Of a stretch of 64,000 nt of DNA, positions 1 through 8,759 are shown piece after piece. Made by a program: the position numbers and the translations under genes. The notes under the pieces were generated by a model, which saw nothing but the letters and a program-made list of their open reading frames with translations, did no database searches and was not told where the DNA came from. Origin of the DNA: Pseudonocardia sp. 73-21 (GTDB lineage: Bacteria; Actinomycetota; Actinomycetes; Mycobacteriales; Pseudonocardiaceae); NCBI RefSeq assembly GCF_001899645.1, contig NZ_MKVV01000111.1:64919-128918 (forward strand). The letters are read 5' to 3'. Within the stretch, counting starts at the first letter, position 1. Each line of letters opens with the position of its first letter.

Positions 1-374
1 GCAAGCTGCAACGGGTGCAGCACCCCCGCGCCACGGCGGCGCGGCTCATCGGCCTCGGCGCGGTGGGGGCGATCGCCCAGACCGCCGACGCCGTCACGCG
101 CCACTACTGGCCCGTCGCGGCGCTCGCGTGCCTCGTGTCGCGGCGCGCCCGGCGGACCGTCGCGGTGGTGGCGGTGGCGGAGGGCGTCGTGGACTTCGTG
201 CGCCACCGCGGTCGCGATCCGCGCGTCCGGCCGAGCCTGCCCGGGTACCTGCTGGCTCGCCGGCTCGACGACCTGGCCTACGGCGCTGGGTTGTGGTGGG
301 GCGCGTGGCGCCACCGTACGTCGGAGCCGCTGCGGCCGGGCCGCATGTCGGCGAAAGCAGTCCGACAGGGTTAG
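1..374 (+). CDS. mftF: Mycofactocin glycosyltransferase MftF, C-terminal end (5' partial)
   Basis: Only the last ~124 residues lie in the window; the frame is open to the left edge, so the gene starts upstream. The tail motif RRLDDLAYGAGLWWGAWR and the hydrophobic stretch before it match what I remember of the C-terminus of MftF, the family 2 glycosyltransferase that adds beta-1,4-glucose units to the peptide-derived redox cofactor mycofactocin. The catalytic GT-A domain is not visible. In actinobacteria mftF is normally the last core gene of the mftABCDEF cluster, so that cluster probably lies just left of the window. The call rests on the tail motif alone; another membrane-associated glycosyltransferase is the alternative. 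Confidence 0.6.
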   Translation, partial: KLQRVQHPRATAARLIGLGAVGAIAQTADAVTRHYWPVAALACLVSRRARRTVAVVAVAEGVVDFVRHRGRDPRVRPSLPGYLLARRLDDLAYGAGLWWGAWRHRTSEPLRPGRMSAKAVRQG

Positions 375-606
375 TCCGAACGGTTGATAAAGTCGGCGTT
401 CGGCTTCCGCTTCTGCGGAGCGGATGGCCGTGAGGATCCGCGCTCACGGATTCGACAGCGTCCTGTCGGGAAGTCGCCCCGGTGTGGACTGCCACCGTCC
501 CGACGGACTGGTTGCAGCTGCCGATGATCAGCGGTGTGATGTGGTCGCCGCCACAACGGCGTGGTGGCATCGACACAGCAGTCGCGGCCCTAGGAGAGAG
601 ACTCAT
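375..606 (+). promoter_or_regulatory. Leader region of the cox operon
   Basis: This 232-base stretch separates mftF from coxS and must carry the cox promoter unless the operon is read from upstream. It contains a 7-bp inverted repeat at 428-434/443-449 and a 5-bp one at 540-544/551-555, either of which could bind a regulator. A strong ribosome-binding site, AGGAGAGAG at 592-600, sits correctly before the coxS ATG. No convincing -35/-10 pair was identified. Confidence 0.35.
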
Positions 607-1125
607 ATGGCACAGGTCCGGGTCACCGTCGACGGCGTGAACTACGCCGACGACGTCGAGCCCCGCACGTTGTTGGTCCACTACCTGAGGGAACAGCTCG
701 GCAAGACCGGCACCCTCGTCGGCTGCGACACCAGCAACTGCGGCGCATGCACCGTCCACCTCAACGGACAGAGCGTGAAGTCCTGCTCGGTGCTGGCCGT
801 CCAGGCCGACGGCGCCGAGGTCACCACCATCGAGGGCGTTGCCCGCGACGGGAAGCTGCACCCCGTGCAGGAGGCCTTCAACGAGTTCCACGCCCTGCAG
901 TGCGGGTACTGCACCCCCGGCATGATCATGCAGGCGATCGACCTGCTGGGCGACAACCCCGACCCCGACGAGCACGAGGTCCGTGAGGGCATCGAGGGCA
1001 ACCTCTGCCGCTGCACGGGCTACCAGAACATCGTCCGCGCGGTGCAGGGCGCGGCCCAGGCCATGAAGCCGGGCGCCACCGCTGACCGAGGAGCCCCGGC
1101 CCCCGTGGCCGGAGGAGGCAACTAG
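607..1125 (+). CDS. coxS: CO-dehydrogenase-type molybdenum hydroxylase, [2Fe-2S] small subunit
   Basis: The 172-residue protein is the iron-sulfur subunit of a xanthine-oxidase-family molybdenum hydroxylase and passes electrons from the molybdenum subunit to the FAD subunit. Both clusters are visible: the plant-ferredoxin type at C40, C45, C48 and C60, and the C-terminal helical type at C99, C102, C134 and C136. The ATG at 607 follows AGGAGAGAG. The protein is cytoplasmic and forms an SLM heterotrimer with the next two genes. The stop codon directly abuts the coxL start, so the two are translationally linked. The last ~20 residues are a Gly/Ala/Pro-rich tail beyond the usual domain end. Confidence 0.93.
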   Translation: MAQVRVTVDGVNYADDVEPRTLLVHYLREQLGKTGTLVGCDTSNCGACTVHLNGQSVKSCSVLAVQADGAEVTTIEGVARDGKLHPVQEAFNEFHALQCGYCTPGMIMQAIDLLGDNPDPDEHEVREGIEGNLCRCTGYQNIVRAVQGAAQAMKPGATADRGAPAPVAGGGN

Positions 1126-3612
1126 ATGACTGCTACCGCCGATCCCACCACGCTCGAAATCGGCAAGGCGCGCACCCGCAAGGAGGACGCGCGTCTCATC
1201 ACCGGTCGGACCAAGTACACCGACTCGATCACCCCGCACGGCACCCTGCACCTGTCGGTCGTCCGCTCGCCGCTGGCGCACGCGACGATCACGGGCATCG
1301 ACAAGTCCGCGGCCGAGGCCGCCCCCGGCGTCATCGGCGTGTACACCGCCGCCGACCTCGGCGTCGAGGCCGTCGGCCTCCCCTGCGCCTGGCCGATCAC
1401 CCCGGACCAGAAGGCCCCGCAGCGTCCGCTGCTGGCCAGCAAGACCGTGCACTTCGCCGGTGAGGGCGTGGCCGTGGTCGTGGCCCGCACCGTCGCCGAG
1501 GCGCGCGACGCGGCCGACCTCGTCGAGATCGACTACGACCCGCTCGAGCCGGTCCTCGACATGGAGGCCGCCATCGCTCCCGGCGCCACCCTGGTGCACC
1601 CGGAGCTCGAGACCAACGAGAGCGCCACCTGGGTGTTCGACGCCGGCGCGGCCGGCACCGGTGGCAGCGTCGACGAGGCCATCGCGGCCGCGGAGGCCGA
1701 CCCCGACTCGATCGTCCTCAAGCGCCGCTTCATCCAGCAGCGCCTCATCCCGGCGTTCATGGAGCCGCGCTCCGCGGTGTGCGACCCCTCCGGTGAGCAG
1801 ATCACCCTCTGGGCCGCCACCCAGGTGCCGCACATCCTGCGCACCATGACCACCGTGACCCTCGGTGTGCCCGAGTCCAAGCTCCGCGTCATCGCCCCCG
1901 ACGTGGGCGGCGGCTTCGGCGGCAAGATCGGCGTGCTGCCCGAGGAGATGCTCACCGTCGTCCTCGCCCAGAAGCTGGGCAAGCCGATCAAGTGGACCGA
2001 GACCCGGTCGGAGTCCCTGCTCGCCGCCCACCACGGCCGCGACCAGATCCAGGACATCACGATCACGGCGAAGAAGGACGGCACGGTCACCGGCCTCGAC
2101 GTCCACCTGCTCGCCGACATGGGTGCCTACCTCGGCCTCGTCGGCCCGGGTGTGCCGATCCTCGGCGCGTTCATGTTCAACGCGATCTACAAGTTCCCGG
2201 CATACAAGTTCACGTGCACCAACGTCTTCACCACGAAGACGCTGACCGACGCCTACCGCGGCGCCGGACGCCCGGAGGCCACGTTCGCCGTCGAGCGGAT
2301 CATGGACGAGCTGGCCGTCGAGCTCGGGCGCGACCCGATGGAGCTGCGCCAGCAGAACTGGATCAAGCACGAGGAGTTCCCGTTCACCACCGTCGTGGGT
2401 CTCACCTACGACACCGGGAACTACGAGCAGGCCACCGACCAGGCCATGGAGATGTTCGACTACGCCGGCCTGCGCCGTGAGCAGGAGGAGCGTCGCAAGA
2501 ACAACGACCCCGTCCAGCTCGGCATCGGCATCTCGACGTTCACCGAGATGTGCGGCCTCGCGCCGTCCCGCGTGCTCGGCTCGCTGGCCTACGGCGCGGG
2601 CGGCTGGGAGGCCGCCAGCATCCGCATGCTGGCCACCGGCAAGGTCGAGGTCATCACCGGCGCCTCGGCGCACGGCCAGGGCCACGAGACGGCGTTCAGC
2701 CAGATCGTCGCCGACCAGCTGGGCGTGCCGTTCGAGGACGTCGAGATCCTGCACGGCGACACGCAGATCTCGCCCAAGGGCCTCGACACCTACGGCTCCC
2801 GCTCGCTCGCCGTCGGTGGCATCGCCATCGTCAAGGCGGCCGAGAAGGTCATCGCCAAGGCGAAGAAGCTGGCCGCGCACCTGCTCGAGGCGTCCGAGGA
2901 CGACATCGAGTTCTCGGGCGGCAACTTCACGGTCCGCGGCACGGACAAGGGCAAGGCCATCCAGGAGCTGGCGTTCGCCGCGTTCATGGCGCACGACTAC
3001 CCCGAGGACATGGAGCCGTCGCTCGACTCCGACGCCGTGTACGACCCGGAGAACTTCTCCTACCCGCACGGCACGCACCTCGCCGCCATCGAGATCGACA
3101 CCGAGACGGGCCACGTCAACCTGCGCAAGTACGTCTGCGTGGACGACATCGGCAACGTCGTCAACCCGTTGATCGTCGAGGGTCAGGTGCACGGCGGTCT
3201 CGCGCAGGGCATCGCGCAGGCCCTGTTCGAGGAGGCGAACTACGACGACCAGGGCACCCTGGTCAACGGCACGTTCGTCGACTACACGCTGCCGTCGGCG
3301 GCCGACCTGCCGAGCTTCGACACCGCCACGGTGCCGAACCCGGCCGCGGCCACGTCGAACCCGCTGGGCGTCAAGGGCGTCGGCGAGGCGGGCACCATCG
3401 CCTCCACGCCCGCCATCGTCAACGGCGTGATCGACGCGCTGCGTCACCTGGGCGTCACCAACGTCGAGATGCCCTGCACCTCGCAGCGCGTGTGGCGGGC
3501 CATCCAGGACGCCAAGGGCAACGCCACGCAGGAGACGCCCATCGACACGCACTCGCCGGGCGCCGGCCTGGGCTCGATCGACCCGAACAACCCCCAGGGA
3601 GAGACAGAGTGA
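1126..3612 (+). CDS. coxL: Form II CO-dehydrogenase-like molybdenum hydroxylase, large subunit
   Basis: The 828-residue catalytic subunit binds the molybdopterin cytosine dinucleotide cofactor. The GGGFGGK loop (~261-267), the loop AYRGAGR at residues 376-382, and the catalytic-Glu segment GVGEAGT near the C-terminus are present. Form I CO dehydrogenase carries AYXCSFR with a cysteine that holds copper; this protein has no cysteine there and is form II. Family knowledge says form II enzymes are poorly characterised and may act on other small substrates or aldehydes, so 'CO dehydrogenase' should be read as a family name. The S-L-M order is also typical of form II clusters. The gene ends with a 4-base overlap into coxM. 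Confidence 0.9.
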   Translation: MTATADPTTLEIGKARTRKEDARLITGRTKYTDSITPHGTLHLSVVRSPLAHATITGIDKSAAEAAPGVIGVYTAADLGVEAVGLPCAWPITPDQKAPQRPLLASKTVHFAGEGVAVVVARTVAEARDAADLVEIDYDPLEPVLDMEAAIAPGATLVHPELETNESATWVFDAGAAGTGGSVDEAIAAAEADPDSIVLKRRFIQQRLIPAFMEPRSAVCDPSGEQITLWAATQVPHILRTMTTVTLGVPESKLRVIAPDVGGGFGGKIGVLPEEMLTVVLAQKLGKPIKWTETRSESLLAAHHGRDQIQDITITAKKDGTVTGLDVHLLADMGAYLGLVGPGVPILGAFMFNAIYKFPAYKFTCTNVFTTKTLTDAYRGAGRPEATFAVERIMDELAVELGRDPMELRQQNWIKHEEFPFTTVVGLTYDTGNYEQATDQAMEMFDYAGLRREQEERRKNNDPVQLGIGISTFTEMCGLAPSRVLGSLAYGAGGWEAASIRMLATGKVEVITGASAHGQGHETAFSQIVADQLGVPFEDVEILHGDTQISPKGLDTYGSRSLAVGGIAIVKAAEKVIAKAKKLAAHLLEASEDDIEFSGGNFTVRGTDKGKAIQELAFAAFMAHDYPEDMEPSLDSDAVYDPENFSYPHGTHLAAIEIDTETGHVNLRKYVCVDDIGNVVNPLIVEGQVHGGLAQGIAQALFEEANYDDQGTLVNGTFVDYTLPSAADLPSFDTATVPNPAAATSNPLGVKGVGEAGTIASTPAIVNGVIDALRHLGVTNVEMPCTSQRVWRAIQDAKGNATQETPIDTHSPGAGLGSIDPNNPQGETE

Positions 3613-4460
3613 TCCCCTCCAAGTTCGACTACGTCAAGCCGGCGTCGGTCGCCGACGCCATCACGGCGCTGCAGCAGGGCGGGGACGACGCGAAGATCCT
3701 GGCCGGCGGCCAGAGCCTGATCCCGGTGCTCCGGCTGCGCCTCGCGGCGCCGTCGGTGATCATCGACCTCGGCGGGATCGCGGAGCTCCGCGGCATCCGT
3801 GAGGACGGCGACCACATCGTGATCGGCGCGATGACGCCGTACCACGACATCATCCGCGACGACCTGGTCAAGCAGCACGTCGCGCTCCTGGCCCAGGCCA
3901 CCGCCACGGTCGCCGACAACCAGGTCCGCCACCGCGGAACCCTGGGCGGCTCGCTGGCCCACGCCGACCCCGCGGGTGACCTCGGGGCCGTCGCGCTGGC
4001 GCTGGAGGCCGAGCTGGTCATCGCCGGCGCGTCGGGCAGCCGGACCGTCACCGCGAAGGACTTCTTCGTGGACTACTTCACCACCGCGCTCGGCGAGGGC
4101 GAGATCCTCACCGAGATCCGGTTCCCGAAGTACACGGGCTGGGGCAGCCACTACGAGAAGTTCAACCGCACCGCCCAGGCCTGGTCGATGTGCGCCGTCG
4201 CCGTGGCCGTCAAGGTCGACGGGGGCACCATCTCGGAGGCCCGCGTCGGGCTGACGAACATGGGCACCACGCCGATCCGCGCCGCCGGCGTGGAAGCGGC
4301 ACTCGTCGGACAGTCGGCCAGCGCGGACGCCATCCGCGCCGCGGCCGAGCATGCGACCGAGGGCACGGCCGCTCCGAGTGACGCCGACGCCGCGGCCGAC
4401 TACCGTGAGCACCTGGCCAAGGTGCTCACCGGCCGCGCGGTGCTGGCCGCTGCGGGCTGA
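3609..4460 (+). CDS. coxM: CO-dehydrogenase-type molybdenum hydroxylase, FAD subunit
   Basis: The 283-residue flavoprotein takes electrons from CoxS and hands them to a quinone or other acceptor. The two FAD-binding signatures of the family are present: AGGQSLIP (~residues 32-39) and TLGGSLAHADPAGD (~112-125). The GTG start at 3609 overlaps the coxL stop by 4 bases, a standard sign of translational coupling. Length is typical. The gene is followed 13 bases later by a perfect hairpin, so full-length transcripts may often end here, with coxG made in smaller amounts. Confidence 0.93.
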   Translation: MIPSKFDYVKPASVADAITALQQGGDDAKILAGGQSLIPVLRLRLAAPSVIIDLGGIAELRGIREDGDHIVIGAMTPYHDIIRDDLVKQHVALLAQATATVADNQVRHRGTLGGSLAHADPAGDLGAVALALEAELVIAGASGSRTVTAKDFFVDYFTTALGEGEILTEIRFPKYTGWGSHYEKFNRTAQAWSMCAVAVAVKVDGGTISEARVGLTNMGTTPIRAAGVEAALVGQSASADAIRAAAEHATEGTAAPSDADAAADYREHLAKVLTGRAVLAAAG

Positions 4461-4473
4461 CGTTCGTTCCATC

Positions 4474-4514
4474 TGCGGACGCTCGCCCCGGGTCATCCGG
4501 GGCGAGCGTCCGCA
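4474..4514 (+). terminator. Perfect 18-bp hairpin between coxM and coxG
   Basis: Arms 4474-4491 and 4497-4514 are exact reverse complements with a 5-base loop, followed by TTTCTGC. This is strong enough to act as an intrinsic terminator or attenuator. Because coxG follows on the same strand only 21 bases later, it would set a lower coxG level or block 3' decay of the coxSLM message. Confidence 0.75.
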
Positions 4515-4535
4515 TTTCTGCTTTGAGGAGACCCC

Positions 4536-5282
4536 ATGCAGTTGGAGAACAAGTTCACCATCGAGGCGCCCATCGAGAAGGCGTGGGAGGCCCTGAACAC
4601 CCCGCAGACCATCGCGCCGTGCTTCCCGGGTGCCACCCTCACCGAGTACGAGGACGACACGTTCACCGGCACGGTGAAGGTGAAGCTGGGGCCGATCTCG
4701 CTCACCTACAAGGGCAAGGGCACCTACAAGGAGCGTGACGACGCCAACCACCGCGTCGTCATCGACGCCAGCGGTCGCGACTCCCGGGGCAACGGCACCG
4801 CCAACGCCACGGTCACCGGCACGATGGTGGCCGACGGCGCGGACAAGACCGTTGTCACGATGGTCACCGACATGACCATCACCGGCCGCCCGGCGCAGTT
4901 CGGCCGCGGCGTCATCTCCGACGTGGCCGACAAGATCATCGGTCAGTTCGCGGGCTGTGTCGCCGAGAAGCTGGCGCCCGGGCTGGAGGCCGCGGCTCCG
5001 GCCGGAGCCGCCACCCCCGCCGCCCCGGTGGCCGCCGCCGCGGGCAGCACCAACGGTGCCGCCACCGCCGGTACCGCCGCCACCGCGACGGCCACGGCGC
5101 CGGCGTCCGCCCCGGCCGCGAAGCCGGCGGCGGTGCCGTTCACTCCGATGAAGAGCAGCATCGACGCGATCGACCTGCTCGACACCGCCGGCTCACCGGT
5201 GCTCAAGCGCCTCGCCCCCGTGCTGGGTGGCGGCGTGCTGCTGTTCCTGATCATCTTCCTGATCCGCCGCGCCCGCGGCTGA
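4536..5282 (+). CDS. coxG: CoxG-type carbon monoxide dehydrogenase subunit G, membrane-anchored SRPBCC protein
   Basis: The 248-residue protein has three parts: an SRPBCC/CoxG fold (about 1-145, starting MQLENKFTIEAPIEKAWEAL), an Ala/Pro/Thr-rich linker (~147-205), and a C-terminal membrane helix (~225-244) ending in RRARG. In Oligotropha-type systems CoxG recruits CO dehydrogenase to the membrane so it can deliver electrons to quinones, which fits the anchor seen here. Recent family work links SRPBCC CoxG proteins to menaquinone binding; that is background, not shown by this sequence. GAGGAG lies before the ATG. Maturation genes coxD, coxE and coxF are absent from the window. Confidence 0.85.
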   Translation: MQLENKFTIEAPIEKAWEALNTPQTIAPCFPGATLTEYEDDTFTGTVKVKLGPISLTYKGKGTYKERDDANHRVVIDASGRDSRGNGTANATVTGTMVADGADKTVVTMVTDMTITGRPAQFGRGVISDVADKIIGQFAGCVAEKLAPGLEAAAPAGAATPAAPVAAAAGSTNGAATAGTAATATATAPASAPAAKPAAVPFTPMKSSIDAIDLLDTAGSPVLKRLAPVLGGGVLLFLIIFLIRRARG

Positions 5283-5302
5283 GACACGCCCGACCCTTCT
5301 CG

Positions 5303-5353
5303 GCAGCAGAGCCACGTTCACGCCAGCTGGTTGCGTGAACGTGGCTCTGCTGC
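5303..5353. terminator. Perfect 21-bp hairpin between convergent coxG and alkB
   Basis: Arms 5303-5323 and 5333-5353 are exact reverse complements around a 9-base loop. The site lies between two convergent genes, so it most likely terminates transcription from both sides. There is no U-run, as is common in high-GC actinobacteria. Confidence 0.75.
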
Positions 5354-5391
5354 AAGTCGGGAGGAACGATCGGTCGGTCGTGGGCGGCCGG

Positions 5392-6033
5392 TCACCGAAG
5401 GCCCGAGACGCGCAGGGTGATGTTCAGCCGCCCGGCCGCCAACCCCGTGTCCGGCACGTCCACGGCGGGGAGCAGTTTCGGCACGCCGTGGTAGGCGAGC
5501 CTGCTCTCGTCGCCGAACACGACCAGATCGCCGGAGTGCAGCTCGACGTCCGTCCACGGCCGACCGCGGGTCTCGGTGTTGCCCAGCCGGAACAGGCACG
5601 GGGCGCCGATGCTCAACGACACCACGGGGTCCGGTGCGGCCTCGTCGCCGTCGCGGTGCAGGCCCATCCGCGCGTCGGCGTCGTAGTGGTTGATCAGGGC
5701 GATGTCGGGGTGGTACTCGCGGTGCTCGCCGTAGGCGTCGGCCAGGGCGGTGCGGCCGAGGTCGCCGAGCCACTCCGGGAACGCCGTCACCGGTGATCCG
5801 TCCTGGTCGTCCCTGGTGCGCGAGTAGCGGTACGGGTACCAGTGCCAGCCCAGGCAGACGGCGCGGACGGTCATCCGGCCGCCGTTGGGGAGCACCGCCG
5901 CCCGGATGCCCGGGCCCTCGCCCGCCCACTCCCGGCAGGCGACGACGAGCCGGCGCTGCTGGTCGAGGTCGAGCCAGTCCGGCACGTGCACCGCGCCGGG
6001 GGCGAGCACACGTCTCTCTCGTGGGAACAGCAT
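5392..6033 (-). CDS. alkB: AlkB-like 2OG-Fe(II) DNA/RNA demethylase
   Basis: This is a 213-residue protein, close to the 216 residues of E. coli AlkB. The 2-oxoglutarate/iron site is complete: HxD in MGLHRDGDE, the distal His in AYHGVPK, and the 2OG-binding Arg in RLNITLRVSG near the C-terminus. Its expected job is oxidative removal of 1-methyladenine and 3-methylcytosine lesions. The ATG at 6033 overlaps the stop of the upstream gene in a TGATG junction, so the two are co-translated; a GTG one codon earlier is possible. The upstream partner is a second 2OG oxygenase that is broken. No adaptive-response regulator (ada) is nearby. Confidence 0.85.
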   Translation of the reverse strand: MLFPRERRVLAPGAVHVPDWLDLDQQRRLVVACREWAGEGPGIRAAVLPNGGRMTVRAVCLGWHWYPYRYSRTRDDQDGSPVTAFPEWLGDLGRTALADAYGEHREYHPDIALINHYDADARMGLHRDGDEAAPDPVVSLSIGAPCLFRLGNTETRGRPWTDVELHSGDLVVFGDESRLAYHGVPKLLPAVDVPDTGLAAGRLNITLRVSGLR

Positions 6034-6692
6034 CACCGGGCATTGTGGAAGATGACGCCCAGGACGTGTCGACTGCCCGTGTGCACCGCGCTCACGCCGT
6101 GCCGCAGCTGCACCCGCCGGTACCCCCGCGCGCCGGGTACCGGCCGGTGCCGCACCGGGAACACCACGGCCTCGCCCTGGCGCGGTCGGAGCACCACGGG
6201 CCGGGACTGCTGGCGTGGCCGCTGCTCCACGAACACGCTCTCGCCACCGGTGAAGTCCTCGTCCGGGCGGCTGAGCATCACGAGCAGCTGCAGCGGGAAC
6301 GTGACGTCGCCGTAGACGTCCTGGTGCAGGCAGTTGTAGCCACCGGGCCCGTAGCGCAGCACGAGCGGTGTGGGGCGGTGCTGGCCCGCGGCGGCGCAGG
6401 TGGTGAGCAGGCCGTCGAGCTAGGTGGGGAAGGTCGGCTCGCCCAGCCGCTCCGCCCAGCGGTTCGCGACCGACGCGAGCCGCGGGTACCACTGTTCACG
6501 AAGTTCCTGGACCAACGGTGGGAGCGGATTGGCGAAGTAGCGGTAGCTGCCCTCCCCGAAGGCGTGCCGGGCCATGACCACGGTGCTGCGGAAGCGCGCG
6601 TCCTCGTCGAGCATGGCGGTCACCTCCGCGCACTGGTCGGGGGTCAGGACGTCGGGGACGGCGGCCACGCCGTCGGTGTCGAGCTCGTGCAT
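6033..6692 (-). pseudogene. 2OG-Fe(II) oxygenase interrupted by an in-frame amber codon
   Basis: Reading from the ATG at 6692 gives MHELDTDGVAAV and a continuous oxygenase-like protein, except for a TAG at 6420-6422. After the TAG the same frame continues (LDGLLTTCAAAGQ...) into the iron-binding HxD segment YNCLHQDVYGD, the ESVF region, and a distal His/Arg end RHVLGVIFHNAR. So nothing is shifted; a single nonsense codon splits an otherwise intact ~219-residue gene. It is either a recent pseudogene or a base error. The last codon overlaps the alkB start. Substrate unknown; the fold resembles prolyl-hydroxylase-type dioxygenases. Confidence 0.75.
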
Positions 6693-7013
6693 GGGACACA
6701 GCCTGGCTGCGGCAGACCCGCGGGGCTGGCGGGAAACGGACGTCGACGGCCCTCGCGGGGGGGCCGTCGGCAACCGGGCCGGTGGCGTCGTCCACCCGGA
6801 CCTCGTGCCGGACGCCGCTGTCCAGGGCGCCCCCGAGGTCGGCCCGGCCGATCGCGACGGGCAGCGGGCCGGGTGCCACGTCGACGTTCATGACGCGTCG
6901 GCGCCCTCGGCGAGCACCGCCGAGAACCTCACGCGCTCCCGCATGGCCGCGGCTGTCCTGCAGCGACGGGATCCCGGTGTCGCAGGTACGCACCGGCGCA
7001 TGAGGATGGGGCC
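6693..7013. other. 321-base intergenic region between divergent genes
   Basis: The stretch lies between the broken oxygenase (reverse) and the P1 peptidase (forward) and should hold both promoters. The open frames across it have no recognisable protein features. I see no clear promoter hexamers or inverted repeats. Confidence 0.4.
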
Positions 7014-8006
7014 ATGCGCCCCGGTACCCACAACGCGATCACCGACGTCGAGGGCTTACGCGTCGGGCACGCGTCCGTCGACGGCGGGCTGAGCGGCACC
7101 ACGGTCGTCCTCGCCCCGCCCGGTGGCGCGGTCGGCGGCGTCGACGTGCGGGGTGCGGCTCCCGGCACCCGCGAGACCGACCTCCTCGACCCCCGCACCA
7201 CCGTCCAGCGCGTGCACGCGATCGTGCTCAGCGGCGGCAGCGCGTACGGGCTCGCCGCGGCCACCGGCGTGATGGAACGGCTGGAGGCGGTGGGGGAGGG
7301 CTTCGCCGTGCCCGGCGGCCTGGTGCCGATCGTGCCCGCGGCCGTGGTGTTCGACCTCGGCCGTGGCGGTGACTTCGCCGCCCGCCCGGACGCCACCACC
7401 GGGGTGGCGGCCTACGACGTGGCCGCGGCCGGGCCCGTCGCCCAGGGCGTCGTGGGGGCCGGGAGGGGCACGGTCGCGGGCGGGCTCAAGGGTGGTGTCG
7501 GCACCGCCAGCACCGTGCTGCCCGACGGCTCGACGGTGGCGGCGCTCGCCGTCGTCAACGCGGTGGGCTCGGCCGTGGACCTGCGCACCGGCGGGCTGTA
7601 CGGGGCACGGGTCGGGTTCGCCGACGAGTTCCCGCCCGTCGAGGTCGGGCCGGACGTGCTCGCGGCGCTGCGGGGGATCGCCCGGCCCGCACCGCCCGCC
7701 GCGGGCACCGCCACCACGCTGGCCGTGGTCGCGACGGACCTGACGCTGGACAAGGCGGGCTGCTCCCGGCTGGCGACGATGGGCCACGACGGCATGGCCC
7801 GCGCGCTCTCCCCGGTGCACACCGTGATGGACGGCGACGTGGTGTTCGGTCTCTCCACCGCCAGCCGCCCCGCGCCCGACCTCGCGACGCTGGTGGGCCT
7901 GCACGCGGCCGCGGCCGACGTGGTGTCGCGGGCGATCGCGCACGGGATGTGGGCGGCGGAGTCGGCGGGCGGGTTGCGCAGCTACCGGGAGGTGCTCGGC
8001 ATCTGA
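7014..8006 (+). CDS. P1 (S58, DmpA/NylC-like) N-terminal-nucleophile peptidase
   Basis: The 330-residue protein matches the DmpA/NylC aminopeptidase family, whose precursors cut themselves to free an N-terminal nucleophile. Visible family segments are LSGGSAYGLAAATG (~75-88), GGLKGGVGTAS (~155-165) and the region TTLAVVATDLTLDKAG that follows the usual cut site, then HDGMARALSPVHTVMDGD. In NylC the residue before the nucleophile Thr is Asn; here it appears to be Ala (GTATTLA), which is worth checking. Substrates in this family range from D-amino-acid peptides to nylon oligomers, so no substrate is claimed. It is a stand-alone cytoplasmic gene. Confidence 0.8.
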   Translation: MRPGTHNAITDVEGLRVGHASVDGGLSGTTVVLAPPGGAVGGVDVRGAAPGTRETDLLDPRTTVQRVHAIVLSGGSAYGLAAATGVMERLEAVGEGFAVPGGLVPIVPAAVVFDLGRGGDFAARPDATTGVAAYDVAAAGPVAQGVVGAGRGTVAGGLKGGVGTASTVLPDGSTVAALAVVNAVGSAVDLRTGGLYGARVGFADEFPPVEVGPDVLAALRGIARPAPPAAGTATTLAVVATDLTLDKAGCSRLATMGHDGMARALSPVHTVMDGDVVFGLSTASRPAPDLATLVGLHAAAADVVSRAIAHGMWAAESAGGLRSYREVLGI

Positions 8007-8129
8007 CGCTCCTCAGATGTGGCGCGGTTGATCTCCGTGACCTTCCATGGGGACTGACGTGTGGTGCGGTCTCCAGCGTGGAGCCATCCACGTTCCTGGC
8101 GGTAGCACAGGAAACGCGCGTGAACCTCG

Positions 8130-8744
8130 TCAGGCGTCCGGGTGTGCGGACGGGAGCAGCGCCTGGAGGACCCTTCCCGCGCGGTCCGCGTCCGGTTCCT
8201 CTCCCGTGATCACCGCGCGGTAGACGTAGGACTCCACCACGCGCACCACGGTGTAGGCGAGGTCGTCGGGCGGCACCGGGCTCGCGAGCCGTCCGGCTGC
8301 GGTCTCCCCGACGACCAGGTCGTGGACCAGCGCGATGAGCCGCTGCTGGTACCCGCCCGACTGCATCGTCAGCAGCCGCATCGCGAACTCGCCCTCCTCC
8401 GCCAGGAAGCGGCTCATCCCGGGGTGGGCGAGGACGTCGCGGACGAAGTCGGCCAGCACCGCGGCGAGCCGGGAACCCGGGCCGGTCGCCGGGCGGGCCA
8501 GGCCCCGCTCGATCGTGCGCCGGGTGAGCGACCAGATCACCTCGCACAGCAGGAGCTCGCGGGACCCGACCCAGCGGTAGAGCGTGGCCCGGTTGACCCC
8601 GAGCTCGCCGGCGAGTGCCTGCATGTCGAGCCGTTGCCCGGACTGGAACGCGCGACGGGCGGCCACGAACGCGTCGAGAGCCGTGCGTCGTTCGGCGTAG
8701 GCGCCGGCGAGCTGACGCTCCAGGGGCGTGACCGGCTCGCGCAC
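8130..8744 (-). CDS. TetR/AcrR-family regulator (QsdR-like)
   Basis: The 204-residue protein has an N-terminal helix-turn-helix (LAGELGVNRATLYRWVGSRELL, ~43-64, given here as its bounds plus key residues GVNRATLYRW) and an all-helical ligand domain. The C-terminal part resembles the QsdR group, known from rhodococcal lactonase control; this assignment is from memory. It is transcribed away from the esterase gene at 8860, and a perfect inverted repeat lies in the shared promoter region, so it probably represses that gene and itself. The ligand may be the esterase substrate or product. Confidence 0.8.
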   Translation of the reverse strand: MREPVTPLERQLAGAYAERRTALDAFVAARRAFQSGQRLDMQALAGELGVNRATLYRWVGSRELLLCEVIWSLTRRTIERGLARPATGPGSRLAAVLADFVRDVLAHPGMSRFLAEEGEFAMRLLTMQSGGYQQRLIALVHDLVVGETAAGRLASPVPPDDLAYTVVRVVESYVYRAVITGEEPDADRAGRVLQALLPSAHPDA

Positions 8745-8759
8745 GTCGCCCCCGATGCG

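Noticed and set aside
94-3552. A 1152-residue open frame on the reverse strand across the cox genes
   Set aside because: It is an artefact of GC3 bias: low-complexity Arg/Val/Asp/Gly-rich sequence with no domains, antiparallel to well-supported coxS and coxL.
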